Shown: positions 1 to 6,325 of the stretch, one piece after another
How the letters are laid out: every line of letters begins with the position of its first letter
Numbering within the stretch: the first letter of the stretch is position 1
Assembly (NCBI GenBank): GCA_039715055.1
Contig: JBDLID010000115.1
Coordinates: forward strand, 1 to 9,608
Direction of reading: 5' to 3'
DNA: 9,608 nt
Source: JBDLID01 sp039715055
GTDB taxonomy: Bacteria; Desulfobacterota; Desulfobulbia; Desulfobulbales; Desulfocapsaceae
Notes under the pieces: model-generated
What the model was told of the DNA's origin: nothing
Seen by the model: the letters and a program-made list of their open reading frames with translations, nothing else
The model's database searches: none
Position numbers and translations under genes: made by a program

Positions 1-184
1 TTCAGAATCGAGGAATGGTGAAAAAATTTACCACAGACATATAGTTGATATTTCGAGGATAATTTTTTTCACCATAACGAAGAGTCTGGGCGAGGTAAGC
101 GTAGACTCCGAAAGGCAATTTTTCAAGGTGGCCTAGATAGATTCAATACAGCAAAACCCGTATCCATTCAAACGGTGAAATATC
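1..184. other. Gene-free leader with two dyads
   Basis: No credible coding region is visible here. Two dyads are. One has arms at 15-29 and 61-75, is AT-rich and is nearly perfect over 15 bp. The other is a 6-bp perfect stem, GAGTCT at 82-87 with AGACTC at 103-108, around a 15-nt loop. The heptamer TCGAGGA occurs twice, at 8-14 and 53-59, once just before each arm of the long dyad. A Shine-Dalgarno-like GGTGA at 174-178 sits 6 nt before the ATG at 185. I found no convincing -35/-10 pair and no known riboswitch consensus, so any regulatory role is unproven. Confidence 0.5.
15..75. repeat. Long AT-rich inverted repeat
   Basis: The left arm begins ATGGTGAAAAAA (15-26). The right arm ends TTTTTTCACCAT (64-75), its exact reverse complement over 12 bp. 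Pairing continues after one mismatch for about three more bases. The arms enclose about 31 nt. The T-run lies on the loop side of the stem rather than after it, so this is not a normal intrinsic terminator. It could be a protein-binding dyad, or the end of a gene or element lying to the left of the window. Confidence 0.55.
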
Positions 185-1804
185 ATGAAACTTCGCACCT
201 GTGTCCGGCCCGACGGCCGATTTCGTTACGGTATCCACAAACCCGCCTACGATGTTGCCAACCTCCGTCACGATACAAATATCCAGCCGCTTGGAAAGAC
301 CGGAGAAGACCATACGGTTGATAATCGTTGTAATTACCCGGAAGGTGACATCCATGTCAAAGATGCTGACTGGATCTTTGAGATTCCCAACCCCCTGCCC
401 TTTCGCGGCTCAACCTTTCTTGACAAGGAGTGGGCCGACAACAGCCGGATCACCCCTGAGAAAATGACACTTGGTGGCCGCAAACCGCTTTCGCTGAGCT
501 CAACCCTGCGAGCAGAAGGGATAGAAGAGGAGTTGCTGACAAAACTTCCGCCCCCGCTGCTGCTCAGTCTTGCCACCTGTTCAACCGATGGTGACGACCT
601 GATACGTCTGGCGGAATCCAGCTGTGAGATGGTCAGGGACCAGAACGGCACCGTCAGTGGACTGCGTTATGTAAAATCGGGGGCCCGGCTGCTCCCTGTC
701 ATCCATGACCATGACCTCTACGAGGCGGTGGCCAACAATCCCGCACTGCCCGACCACTATAAACGGATCATGGTGATCCGGCCCGGGGCCCAGGGCGGAA
801 GTGAAATCGTCGGTGAGTCAGGCATGATGCAGGGGTTTGACAGTCACGTCTTTGAGTATCTTCGCCGCAACTCCTACATCGCCGGCGGTCATTATGCCGC
901 CAATATGGCTGATGACGCCATCCGTTACGCCACTTCAGAGCTCAGTCGTGACGACATACAGAGTCTCAGGCACCTTTACTATCAACGCACCTACCAGCGA
1001 TTGGCAGCTCAGCTTGGACTCCATGGATTCTCAAAAGATGAACTTGCAGCAGCTGGCGGGCTGGAATCGTTGCGACTCAGGATATTGACTGAACTGAAAA
1101 AGAAAGATCCCGTCGAGAACGGGACCCTGTGGGGCTGGAACTTCGGCTTTGACTACGCGCCGAGCCGCTACCGGCTCCATGCCTCTCACCAGCAGGTTCA
1201 CCAGCAATATGCCTTGAGCCCCGGAGAGGTGGATCTCTATGACGAGGGGTGTGAAAAAAGCTCAGGCCAAATGCCTGCTTTTGGTTGCGGCGACATGGTG
1301 GCCGAGGTGATTGAACATTACCTGGAGGAGTATCAGTCTGATTTTTTCACCGACTACATTGACTGCATCCGCAATAACCAGCGGATGGACGGTCGAAAGG
1401 ATTCCTCTGCTAGTCTTACGGTATGGGAGGATGAACAGGTGATGCTCTTTGTTCCCAAGGCCCAGACCTCTCAGTGGGAACTGCAGCTGATGGTTACCGC
1501 TGAAAGCGGGGGCAAAAAAGTAGGTAATATTGTTGAGGCAAACCAGCAGGTCCGTCGATCGCTTGACCTCGGCATCCTTCATGCCCAGCAGGTTCTTGCA
1601 GCCCTGGGTGCAAGGATGGTCACGTCCATTGAATATTCGAAGCGGATTGGCGGAAAAGAGATGAACAGCCAGCGACTGCTCTACTCCTTTTTACCTCGAC
1701 TGCCTGAATCACCGGGTGCCTTTTCCGAGGCGCAGCTGCGTTTTATCAACGGCCACTATCCGGAAGATTTTAGTGCACGCTGCCGGGAACAGATCTCCAG
1801 CTGA
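185..1804 (+). CDS. Hypothetical protein, possibly HIT/GalT-like
   Basis: A 539-residue soluble protein with no signal peptide or membrane segment visible; I do not recognise a firm family. The start is supported by GGTGA 6 nt upstream of the ATG. The N-terminal half is unassigned (a VFEYLRRNSYIAGGHYAAN stretch lies near residues 220-240). Around residues 325-345 is a HASHQQVHQQ segment (His332, His335, His339). Aligned by eye to the HPHGQ site of galactose-1-phosphate uridylyltransferases, QVHQQ would place His339 at the nucleophile and Gln341 at the conserved Gln, with the first His replaced. The following segment (VWEDEQVMLFVPKAQ, about residues 415-430) and the end (LLYSFLPRLPESPG) resemble the second half of HIT-superfamily proteins. 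Nucleotidyl transfer or hydrolysis is therefore only a hypothesis. It stands alone and converges on fliW with a 21-bp gap. Confidence 0.85.
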   Translation: MKLRTCVRPDGRFRYGIHKPAYDVANLRHDTNIQPLGKTGEDHTVDNRCNYPEGDIHVKDADWIFEIPNPLPFRGSTFLDKEWADNSRITPEKMTLGGRKPLSLSSTLRAEGIEEELLTKLPPPLLLSLATCSTDGDDLIRLAESSCEMVRDQNGTVSGLRYVKSGARLLPVIHDHDLYEAVANNPALPDHYKRIMVIRPGAQGGSEIVGESGMMQGFDSHVFEYLRRNSYIAGGHYAANMADDAIRYATSELSRDDIQSLRHLYYQRTYQRLAAQLGLHGFSKDELAAAGGLESLRLRILTELKKKDPVENGTLWGWNFGFDYAPSRYRLHASHQQVHQQYALSPGEVDLYDEGCEKSSGQMPAFGCGDMVAEVIEHYLEEYQSDFFTDYIDCIRNNQRMDGRKDSSASLTVWEDEQVMLFVPKAQTSQWELQLMVTAESGGKKVGNIVEANQQVRRSLDLGILHAQQVLAALGARMVTSIEYSKRIGGKEMNSQRLLYSFLPRLPESPGAFSEAQLRFINGHYPEDFSARCREQISS

Positions 1805-1825
1805 TCAGTCTAGCAGGGAAACAGA

Positions 1826-2236
1826 TCAGTGATCGGGATTGGAGCCGCTTTCACGAATTGACTTTACAACCTTCTGCATTCCCAGCTGCTCGCTGATATT
1901 GATGATCAGCGGGCCATTGATATTGGCACGCAGCCCATGCTCCTGGTCTTCGGGTTTGACCAGCATGATAAAAATACCAAGATCGTCGACGCAGTCTGCC
2001 TTTATGGTCTCCTGATCCATGTCGTCAAGAATCAGTTCATAATTCAAATCATAACGGCCCGGATCGACCAGTGTAAACGTCACAGTCGGACTCTTGCAGG
2101 ACTCCAGCCAGTAGGCGCAATGACCATTATCCTCCTTGTGAAAGAGTCTAAAAGTTGTATACTCCTCGAATCCGGGAATACCGTCAGGAAAGGTCACAAT
2201 CTTGTCCTTGTTGACTTCGGTCTGCAGGATAGTCAT
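1826..2236 (-). CDS. fliW: Flagellar assembly factor FliW
   Basis: A 136-residue cytoplasmic protein, close to the usual FliW length. Family hallmarks are visible: the N-terminal ITF-x-GIPGFE pattern (here IVTFPDGIPGFEEYTTF, residues 13-29), YWLES near residue 42, a VDP turn (VDPGRY, 58-63), the central LGIFIMLVKPED strand (86-97) and the C-terminal ANINGPLIINISEQLGMQKV (104-123), corresponding to the conserved N-L-x-A-P-I-V-I-N stretch. In characterised bacteria FliW binds flagellin and the translational repressor CsrA, releasing CsrA inhibition of flagellin synthesis. Here csrA and flagellin genes are not adjacent, so the gene is an orphan in this window. A strong GAGGAG Shine-Dalgarno precedes the ATG. 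Upstream lie a sigma-28-like -10 box and four GGA motifs. The gene is divergent from trpB. Confidence 0.93.
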   Translation of the reverse strand: MTILQTEVNKDKIVTFPDGIPGFEEYTTFRLFHKEDNGHCAYWLESCKSPTVTFTLVDPGRYDLNYELILDDMDQETIKADCVDDLGIFIMLVKPEDQEHGLRANINGPLIINISEQLGMQKVVKSIRESGSNPDH

Positions 2237-2242
2237 GGTTTG

Positions 2243-2248
2243 CTCCTC
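2243..2248 (-). promoter_or_regulatory. Ribosome binding site of fliW
   Basis: On the minus strand GAGGAG lies 6 nt before the fliW ATG, a strong Shine-Dalgarno that fixes the start. It contains a GGA and follows another at 2256-2258, so a CsrA-type repressor bound here would block ribosome entry. That last point is inference. Confidence 0.75.
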
Positions 2249-2284
2249 GTTCTTTTCCTGGAATGTGTTGATTTTCGGCCCGCA

Positions 2285-2300
2285 TGCTGTCCAGGCAGCA
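2285..2300 (-). promoter_or_regulatory. Hairpin with GGA loop in fliW leader
   Basis: Read on the minus strand, TGCTG and CAGCA form a perfect 5-bp stem around the hexaloop CCTGGA. A GGA in a hairpin loop is the classic CsrA/RsmA recognition shape. Three more GGA triplets occur in the same predicted leader, at 2314-2316, 2256-2258 and 2244-2246. Binding is inferred, not shown, and csrA is not in the window. Confidence 0.35.
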
Positions 2301-2318
2301 GGCAGGTCACCACTCCGG

Positions 2319-2347
2319 TTGTTTTTTCTATCGGCCGGGACGATAAA
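2319..2347 (+). promoter_or_regulatory. Weak candidate promoter for trpB
   Basis: TTGTTT (2319-2324) and GATAAA (2342-2347) are separated by 17 bp, giving 3/6 and 4/6 matches to the housekeeping consensus. The site overlaps the fliW promoter candidate on the other strand, so the two could compete. An imperfect dyad lies between the elements (TATCG at 2329-2333, CGATA at 2341-2345). No leader peptide with tandem Trp codons is seen before trpB. Confidence 0.2.
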
Positions 2348-2354
2348 AAGATAT
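2328..2354 (-). promoter_or_regulatory. Candidate sigma-28 (FliA) promoter for fliW
   Basis: The minus strand carries GCCGATAG (2335 down to 2328), matching 7 of 8 bases of the flagellar sigma-28 -10 consensus GCCGATAA. With the standard 11-bp spacer the -35 position is ATATCTTT (2354 down to 2347), only 4 of 8 to TAAAGTTT. Initiation near 2321 would give a leader of about 85 nt. The flagellar role of fliW makes this more believable; the weak -35 argues for caution. Confidence 0.4.
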
Positions 2355-2413
2355 AGCTACTTTTTGAGAGCATCCGTCAGGATTATCGCAAAACCAAGAT
2401 CACGGAAAATTTC

Positions 2414-3643
2414 ATGACTCTAAAGCGCTACTACGGCAACTGGGGCGGGGCCTTCATCCCGGAGGTGCTGTACCAGACATTCGACGACCTTGGCAGGGAA
2501 TTTGAAAACATCAAAAACGACCCGGGATTCTGGGTCGACTATGTGGAACTGATGTCCACCTACTCCTGTCGGCCGACCCCGCTGACCCACGCCGAAAACC
2601 TCTCGGCCCATTTCGGCGGCGCCCAGATCTATATCAAACGCGAAGACCTCAACCATACCGGCGCCCACAAGGCAAACAACGTCATGGGCCAGGGAATGCT
2701 GGTCAAGAGAATGGGTAAAAAACGGGTCATTGCTGAAACCGGTGCAGGACAGCACGGCATGGCCACCGCCACCATGGCCGCCAAATTCGGTTTTGACTGC
2801 ACCATCTACATGGGTGAAGAAGACGTTATGCGCCAGCGGCCCAACGTCTTCTGGATGGAAAAGATGGGGGCCGAGGTCATTCCGGTCAAAGACGGCTCAA
2901 GAACCTTGAAAGACGCCATCAACGAGGCCTTTCGTGACTGGGTCACCAATGTGGACGAAACCCATTACGTCTTCGGCACCGCCTGCGGTCCGTCACCTTT
3001 TCCGGAAATGGTTTCATGGTTTCAATCCATCATCGGCCTCGAAGCGGCCCAGCAGATCCGTGAGCAGCACGGATCCCTGCCGGACAGGGTCTATGCCTGT
3101 GTCGGCGGCGGATCAAACGCCATGGGACTGTTCAAACGATTTCTCGATGTGGAAAAAACCGAACTGGTGGGTGTTGAGGCCGGTGGTCACGGCCTGGCCT
3201 CCGGTGACCATGCCGCTCGCCTGGCAGGCAGCGACGGCAGCCCGGGCGTGGCCCAGGGCTATAAGACAATGTTCCTTCAGGACGATGACGGCCAGATGCG
3301 CCACACCCATTCGGTTGCCGCAGGGCTCGACTATGTCGGCGTCTCGCCCATTCTGTCCGATCTCTGGGAACAGAAAAAGGTCCGTTTTGAAGCAGCCACT
3401 GACAAAGAGGTCATGGCTGCCCTTGACCTGACCATGAAGAAGGAGGGCATCATCCCCGCCCTGGAATCGGCCCACGCCTTTGTCCAGGCCTTCAAGGAGG
3501 CAGGGGAACTGTCTCCGGAACAGGCAATCATCATCAACATGTCCGGCCGCGGCGACAAGGACATCTTCACCATTGCCCACGCCTTTGATGATCCCTCATG
3601 GAAACAATTTATTATTGATCGAGGCAGGGAGTACTCCAAATAA
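2414..3643 (+). CDS. trpB: Tryptophan synthase beta chain
   Basis: PLP enzyme that condenses indole with L-serine to make L-tryptophan, in an alpha2-beta2 complex with TrpA. At 409 residues it has normal length. Visible features in order: GNWGGAFIPE N-terminus, RPTPL (53-57), KREDLNHTGAHK with the PLP lysine at Lys86, catalytic Glu108 in AETGAGQHG, phosphate-binding GGGSNA (231-236), Asp306 in AGLDY, Glu351 in PALES, and SGRGDKD (377-383) near the C-terminus. All key residues are kept, so it should be active. It departs from typical TrpB at HKANN (usually HKINN) and in the segment after Asp306, where the usual GPEHAYL-type sequence reads SPILSDLWEQ. The Shine-Dalgarno is weak (a GGA 7 nt upstream). 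trpA follows after 109 bp; no other trp genes are present. Confidence 0.96.
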   Translation: MTLKRYYGNWGGAFIPEVLYQTFDDLGREFENIKNDPGFWVDYVELMSTYSCRPTPLTHAENLSAHFGGAQIYIKREDLNHTGAHKANNVMGQGMLVKRMGKKRVIAETGAGQHGMATATMAAKFGFDCTIYMGEEDVMRQRPNVFWMEKMGAEVIPVKDGSRTLKDAINEAFRDWVTNVDETHYVFGTACGPSPFPEMVSWFQSIIGLEAAQQIREQHGSLPDRVYACVGGGSNAMGLFKRFLDVEKTELVGVEAGGHGLASGDHAARLAGSDGSPGVAQGYKTMFLQDDDGQMRHTHSVAAGLDYVGVSPILSDLWEQKKVRFEAATDKEVMAALDLTMKKEGIIPALESAHAFVQAFKEAGELSPEQAIIINMSGRGDKDIFTIAHAFDDPSWKQFIIDRGREYSK

Positions 3644-3675
3644 AATACGAAATTCGAAGTACAAAATTCGTATTT
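3643..3675. repeat. ATACGAA/ATTCG-type intergenic repeat
   Basis: Immediately after the trpB stop, AAATACGAA (3643-3651) and TTCGTATTT (3667-3675) form a perfect 9-bp inverted repeat. Within it, TACGAAATTCG and TACAAAATTCG form an 11-bp direct repeat with one mismatch. Read through, it would encode KIRNSKYKIRI. From memory such ATTCGAA/ATACGAA heptad-like tracts recur between genes in various environmental bacteria; I could not check this. It is far more AT-rich than its flanks and may be an inserted small repeat. Confidence 0.5.
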
Positions 3676-3686
3676 ACTTATCTAAA

Positions 3687-3715
3687 TTGATCAAACATTG
3701 TTCGTATTGAACAAT
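3687..3715 (+). promoter_or_regulatory. Candidate trpA promoter with operator-like dyad
   Basis: TTGATC (3687-3692) and AACAAT (3710-3715) are 17 bp apart, each matching 4/6 of the housekeeping consensus. A perfect 7-5-7 dyad, ATTGTTC-GTATT-GAACAAT (3697-3715), covers the spacer and the -10. This looks like a repressor operator, or an RNA hairpin if transcribed from trpB. There is no T-run, so it is not a terminator. It could give trpA its own control. Confidence 0.3.
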
Positions 3716-3752
3716 CTGCCTTTAACTTTGATTTTCCAAAAACGAAAACATT

Positions 3753-4517
3753 ATGCAGCTGGAAGCCCAACTTCGAGACAGACTCAAACAAAAAGACATC
3801 CTTCTGATGACCCATATCGTCCTCGGCTACCCCTCCTTTGAGGTTAACCGGGAGGTGATCAAACAAATGGTGGAAAACGGCGTCGACTGTATCGAGATGC
3901 AGATCCCCTTTTCAGAGCCCATGGCCGATGGACCGGTCATTCTCAAGGCCAATCAGGATGCGCTGGCCAGCGGTGCAACAGTGAGCGAAGCGCTTGCCTT
4001 CGGCGCTGAGATGGCCGCCACCTATGATATCCCCTTCCTCTACATGACCTACTACAACATCATCTTCAAGTATGGCGAGGAAGAGTTCTTTAAGGAGGCG
4101 GCAAAATCCGGCATCAAAGGATTGATCGTCCCGGACCTGCCTCCCGAAGAGGGAAAAAGTTTTCTGGCCCTTGCTAGTCAGTCAGAAATCGCTCCTATCC
4201 TTATATTTGCCCCAACGTCTACAGATGAGCGGATGGAGGAGCTTGCATCCCATGGAAATGGATTTATCTACTGCGTTGCCAGGCGCGGGGTAACCGGGAC
4301 AAAATCGGAATTCGGCAGCGACTTCGATGTTTACCTGAACAGGTGCCGGGCCGCCACGTCTTTACCGCTGGCCGTCGGATTCGGCATTCAGGACCGTGAT
4401 GATATAGAGGCGCTGCGGGGCAAGGCTGAAATGGCCGTCATCGGCTCCCAGACCATCCGACTGGTTGACGACCAGGGTGCCGAGGCCGTTGGTCCCTTCA
4501 TCAGCAGTCTGCGATAA
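3753..4517 (+). CDS. trpA: Tryptophan synthase alpha chain
   Basis: A TIM-barrel lyase that cleaves indole-3-glycerol phosphate to indole and glyceraldehyde-3-phosphate; the indole is channelled to TrpB. At 254 residues it is slightly short but complete. The catalytic pair is kept: Glu48 in IEMQIPF and Asp59 in EPMADGP. Other family signs are IVLGYPS (22-28), GLIVPDLPPEE (about 124-134), FAPTST, RGVTGT and the phosphate-binding end GFGIQ...VIGSQTIR. Several consensus positions differ: FSEP for FSDP, ARRGVTG for SRAGVTG, and MTHIVLGYP at the first strand. It thus looks as divergent as its TrpB partner, suggesting the two evolved together. No Shine-Dalgarno is visible before the ATG. Translation may depend on the linker, in which an operator-like dyad lies. 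Confidence 0.95.
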   Translation: MQLEAQLRDRLKQKDILLMTHIVLGYPSFEVNREVIKQMVENGVDCIEMQIPFSEPMADGPVILKANQDALASGATVSEALAFGAEMAATYDIPFLYMTYYNIIFKYGEEEFFKEAAKSGIKGLIVPDLPPEEGKSFLALASQSEIAPILIFAPTSTDERMEELASHGNGFIYCVARRGVTGTKSEFGSDFDVYLNRCRAATSLPLAVGFGIQDRDDIEALRGKAEMAVIGSQTIRLVDDQGAEAVGPFISSLR

Positions 4518-4592
4518 AGTCCTCCTGCGAGTTTACACTTTCAAAATGTTTTCCAGAAAATGTGACCCGAAGCAGTTTATTGCCACAATCTG

Positions 4593-6104
4593 ATGAATCC
4601 CGCAGCCGGAATCATACGAACTTTCAACTGGCTGGCCACCTGCCTGCGCTGTATCCATCTGCTTCCGCGGGCCTTGAGGCTGCACCGGAGTCCCCTGTTC
4701 TCAGCTCACCACTACAGTGACGCCTATAACGATATTGACGGGATGTTTCTCATGGCCGAACTGCACTTCCTGCGGTACGGCATGTATGAAAAACGAAATC
4801 CCCATCCGCTTTTTAACACCGCATACTACCTGGAACAGGTTGAAGATCACTCCTGGTGCCGGACCGATCCGATCAGCCATTTTCTCTCGAGCGGAGCAGA
4901 ATCAGGACTCAACCCTCACCCCCTCTTCAACCTGGAATACTACCGTAAAAATTTACAGGAGCCCCACTCTGTCAACCCGCTTGTCCACTATCTGACCAAC
5001 CCACCACCCGCACCTGACCCAAACCCGCTCTTTTTTACCTCCCGTTACCTGGAGCAGGTGGATGATGTCAAACCGAATGAGGCTCCCCTGCTCCATTACC
5101 TCAAAACTAACGATCCAACAATCCGGAACTTTTCTGTCGACGACCTGCAGCAGGCCAATGAGGCCGTGGGCTTCAACTATTACATTGAGCGTTTTTCAAC
5201 CTTTCAATCCAGTTTGTTCATCGAGGGCTGGGCCTTTGCACCGGAAAAGACTATTAAAAAAATCGGCTATCAGACGAAAGATAACTCAATCGCCAGCATG
5301 GTATGGCAGGGATTACCCAGCAGTGAGCTTGTTGAGCAGTTCGGCCCTTCCTCGGCCAGCAGCCGCTTCAATTTGACTCTCTCGCAGGATCTGCCGGAAA
5401 ACCACCTGGAGATCGTGCTCATCTTCGAATTCGATGACGGCTCTGCCGCCTATGGCTTTAACCTTGACTCTTTCGGCTTAAAGGAGCGGCCACACAGCCA
5501 TTTCCTCGATGGAATCTTTCGCAAGATGCTGCACAGCGACACAAGGGATGCCAAAATTCTTGAAATCGGCTCACGCAATCGCTCAGACTTTGTCTCAAAA
5601 GGTCACTTTGTTCCTGAGTGGATGAACTACACCGGGACAGATATTGTCGAAGGTGACAATGTTGATGTGGTCTGTGACGCACACGCGATCAGCTCTTTTT
5701 TCCCACACGCCAGCTTTGATTACATCTTTTCACTGAACGTTTTCGAGCACCTCATTGTGCCCTGGAAAGTGGTGCTGGAAATCAACAGCTTACTGAAAAC
5801 CGGCGGCAAGGTGATGATATTTACCCACCAGACCATGCCGCTCCATGATACGCCGTGTGATTACTGGCGCTTTTCAGATATGTCCTGGCACGCCATGTTC
5901 AATGATTTCACCGGGTTTTCAGTGGTTCAAGCCGACATGGGTGAACCGGTCAGCGTGGTGGCCCGGAAGGTTCATCAGGGAAATTACACCCTGTCCCTTG
6001 GACCTGCCTTTCTCCACTCAATGGTCATTGCCGAAAAAATTGCTGAACCAAAAGTCGAGTGGAACATGGACATCGAAGACATCATCGGCATCTACCCCGC
6101 CTGA
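4593..6104 (+). CDS. Repeat-bearing SAM-dependent methyltransferase
   Basis: A 503-residue three-part protein. Residues 68-171 contain three imperfect PLF...YYL...HYL repeats of about 37 residues (NPHPLFNTAYYLEQ, NPHPLFNLEYY, NPLFFTSRYLEQ), with a degenerate copy before them. Such repeats occur beside glycosyltransferase domains in polysaccharide proteins. Residues 195-290 (SLFIEGWAF...) look like a beta-sandwich of unknown role. The C-terminal part is a class I methyltransferase: motif I ILEIGSR (322-328), acidic TD (Asp350), FDYIFSLNVFEHL (375-387), then HDTPCDYWRF (418-427), a signature common in glycan-linked Methyltransf_11 proteins. A role in modifying a surface or extracellular polysaccharide is inferred; no other glycan gene is in view. 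No signal peptide is evident. The ATG has no Shine-Dalgarno, and an in-frame TGA 30 nt upstream excludes a longer form. Confidence 0.88.
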   Translation: MNPAAGIIRTFNWLATCLRCIHLLPRALRLHRSPLFSAHHYSDAYNDIDGMFLMAELHFLRYGMYEKRNPHPLFNTAYYLEQVEDHSWCRTDPISHFLSSGAESGLNPHPLFNLEYYRKNLQEPHSVNPLVHYLTNPPPAPDPNPLFFTSRYLEQVDDVKPNEAPLLHYLKTNDPTIRNFSVDDLQQANEAVGFNYYIERFSTFQSSLFIEGWAFAPEKTIKKIGYQTKDNSIASMVWQGLPSSELVEQFGPSSASSRFNLTLSQDLPENHLEIVLIFEFDDGSAAYGFNLDSFGLKERPHSHFLDGIFRKMLHSDTRDAKILEIGSRNRSDFVSKGHFVPEWMNYTGTDIVEGDNVDVVCDAHAISSFFPHASFDYIFSLNVFEHLIVPWKVVLEINSLLKTGGKVMIFTHQTMPLHDTPCDYWRFSDMSWHAMFNDFTGFSVVQADMGEPVSVVARKVHQGNYTLSLGPAFLHSMVIAEKIAEPKVEWNMDIEDIIGIYPA

Positions 6105-6195
6105 TATGGGCGTCCGTGGCGGTTTGAATGATATTCACCCTGCAGGTCAGGGTAGTCTGGACTGAATCTGGCGTCTTCCTGCCTCCATAATGCTA

Positions 6196-6224
6196 TTGAT
6201 TGATGTTACTACTTGGTGTATCTA
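6196..6224 (+). promoter_or_regulatory. Candidate promoter of the response regulator
   Basis: TTGATT (6196-6201) and TATCTA (6219-6224) are spaced by exactly 17 bp, each matching 4/6 of the housekeeping sigma consensus. Transcription would start about 95 nt before the coding region. The 221-bp gap from the preceding gene fits an independent promoter. Confidence 0.35.
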
Positions 6225-6317
6225 AATAGTGCCCATTCAGAAATAAGATTTTCTTCTAAGTCTCACAAGGGTATCATACAATAACAGCAGCATGAGTTAA
6301 CTGACCCAAAATTCCAT

Positions 6318-6323
6318 AGGTGA
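6318..6323 (+). promoter_or_regulatory. Ribosome binding site deciding the start
   Basis: AGGTGA matches the 3' part of the Shine-Dalgarno consensus and is suitably placed for the ATG at 6326. An in-frame GTG at 6320 lies inside this site and has no ribosome binding site of its own, so the ATG is preferred. Confidence 0.5.
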
Positions 6324-6325
6324 AA

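Larger units (their letters stand above)
6105..6325. other. Intergenic region before response regulator
   Basis: A 221-bp stretch without a gene. It holds a perfect hairpin, ACCCTG (6137-6142) with CAGGGT (6148-6153) around CAGGT, just after the methyltransferase stop but without a following T-run. A housekeeping promoter candidate lies at 6196-6224, and the palindrome AGTTAACT at 6295-6302. Nothing else stands out. Confidence 0.5.

Noticed and set aside
82..108. Possible riboswitch aptamer
   Set aside because: There is a 6-bp stem and purine-rich loop, but no match to the c-di-GMP, guanidine, SAM or cobalamin consensus I can recall.
1937..2356. Open frame of 139 codons on + strand across fliW
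   Set aside because: It is the antisense shadow of fliW, whose protein motifs and strong Shine-Dalgarno are clear.
2237..2413. Trp attenuator with leader peptide before trpB
   Set aside because: There is no short frame with tandem tryptophan codons and no terminator-type hairpin with a T-run before trpB.
2420..3580. Long open frames antisense to trpB (2420-2755 and 3113-3580, -)
   Set aside because: They mirror the codon structure of a clear TrpB reading frame, have no family resemblance and no ribosome binding site context.
4790..5110. Repeats in the methyltransferase gene as a CRISPR or non-coding tandem repeat
   Set aside because: They are protein-level repeats in an intact reading frame with divergent DNA sequence.
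6137..6153. Hairpin ACCCTG/CAGGGT as terminator of the methyltransferase gene
   Set aside because: The stem is perfect, but no T-run follows on either strand.
6168..6182. TGGC...TGC as a sigma-54 -24/-12 promoter before the response regulator
   Set aside because: The GG-to-GC spacing is one base short, and this spacing is strict for sigma-54.
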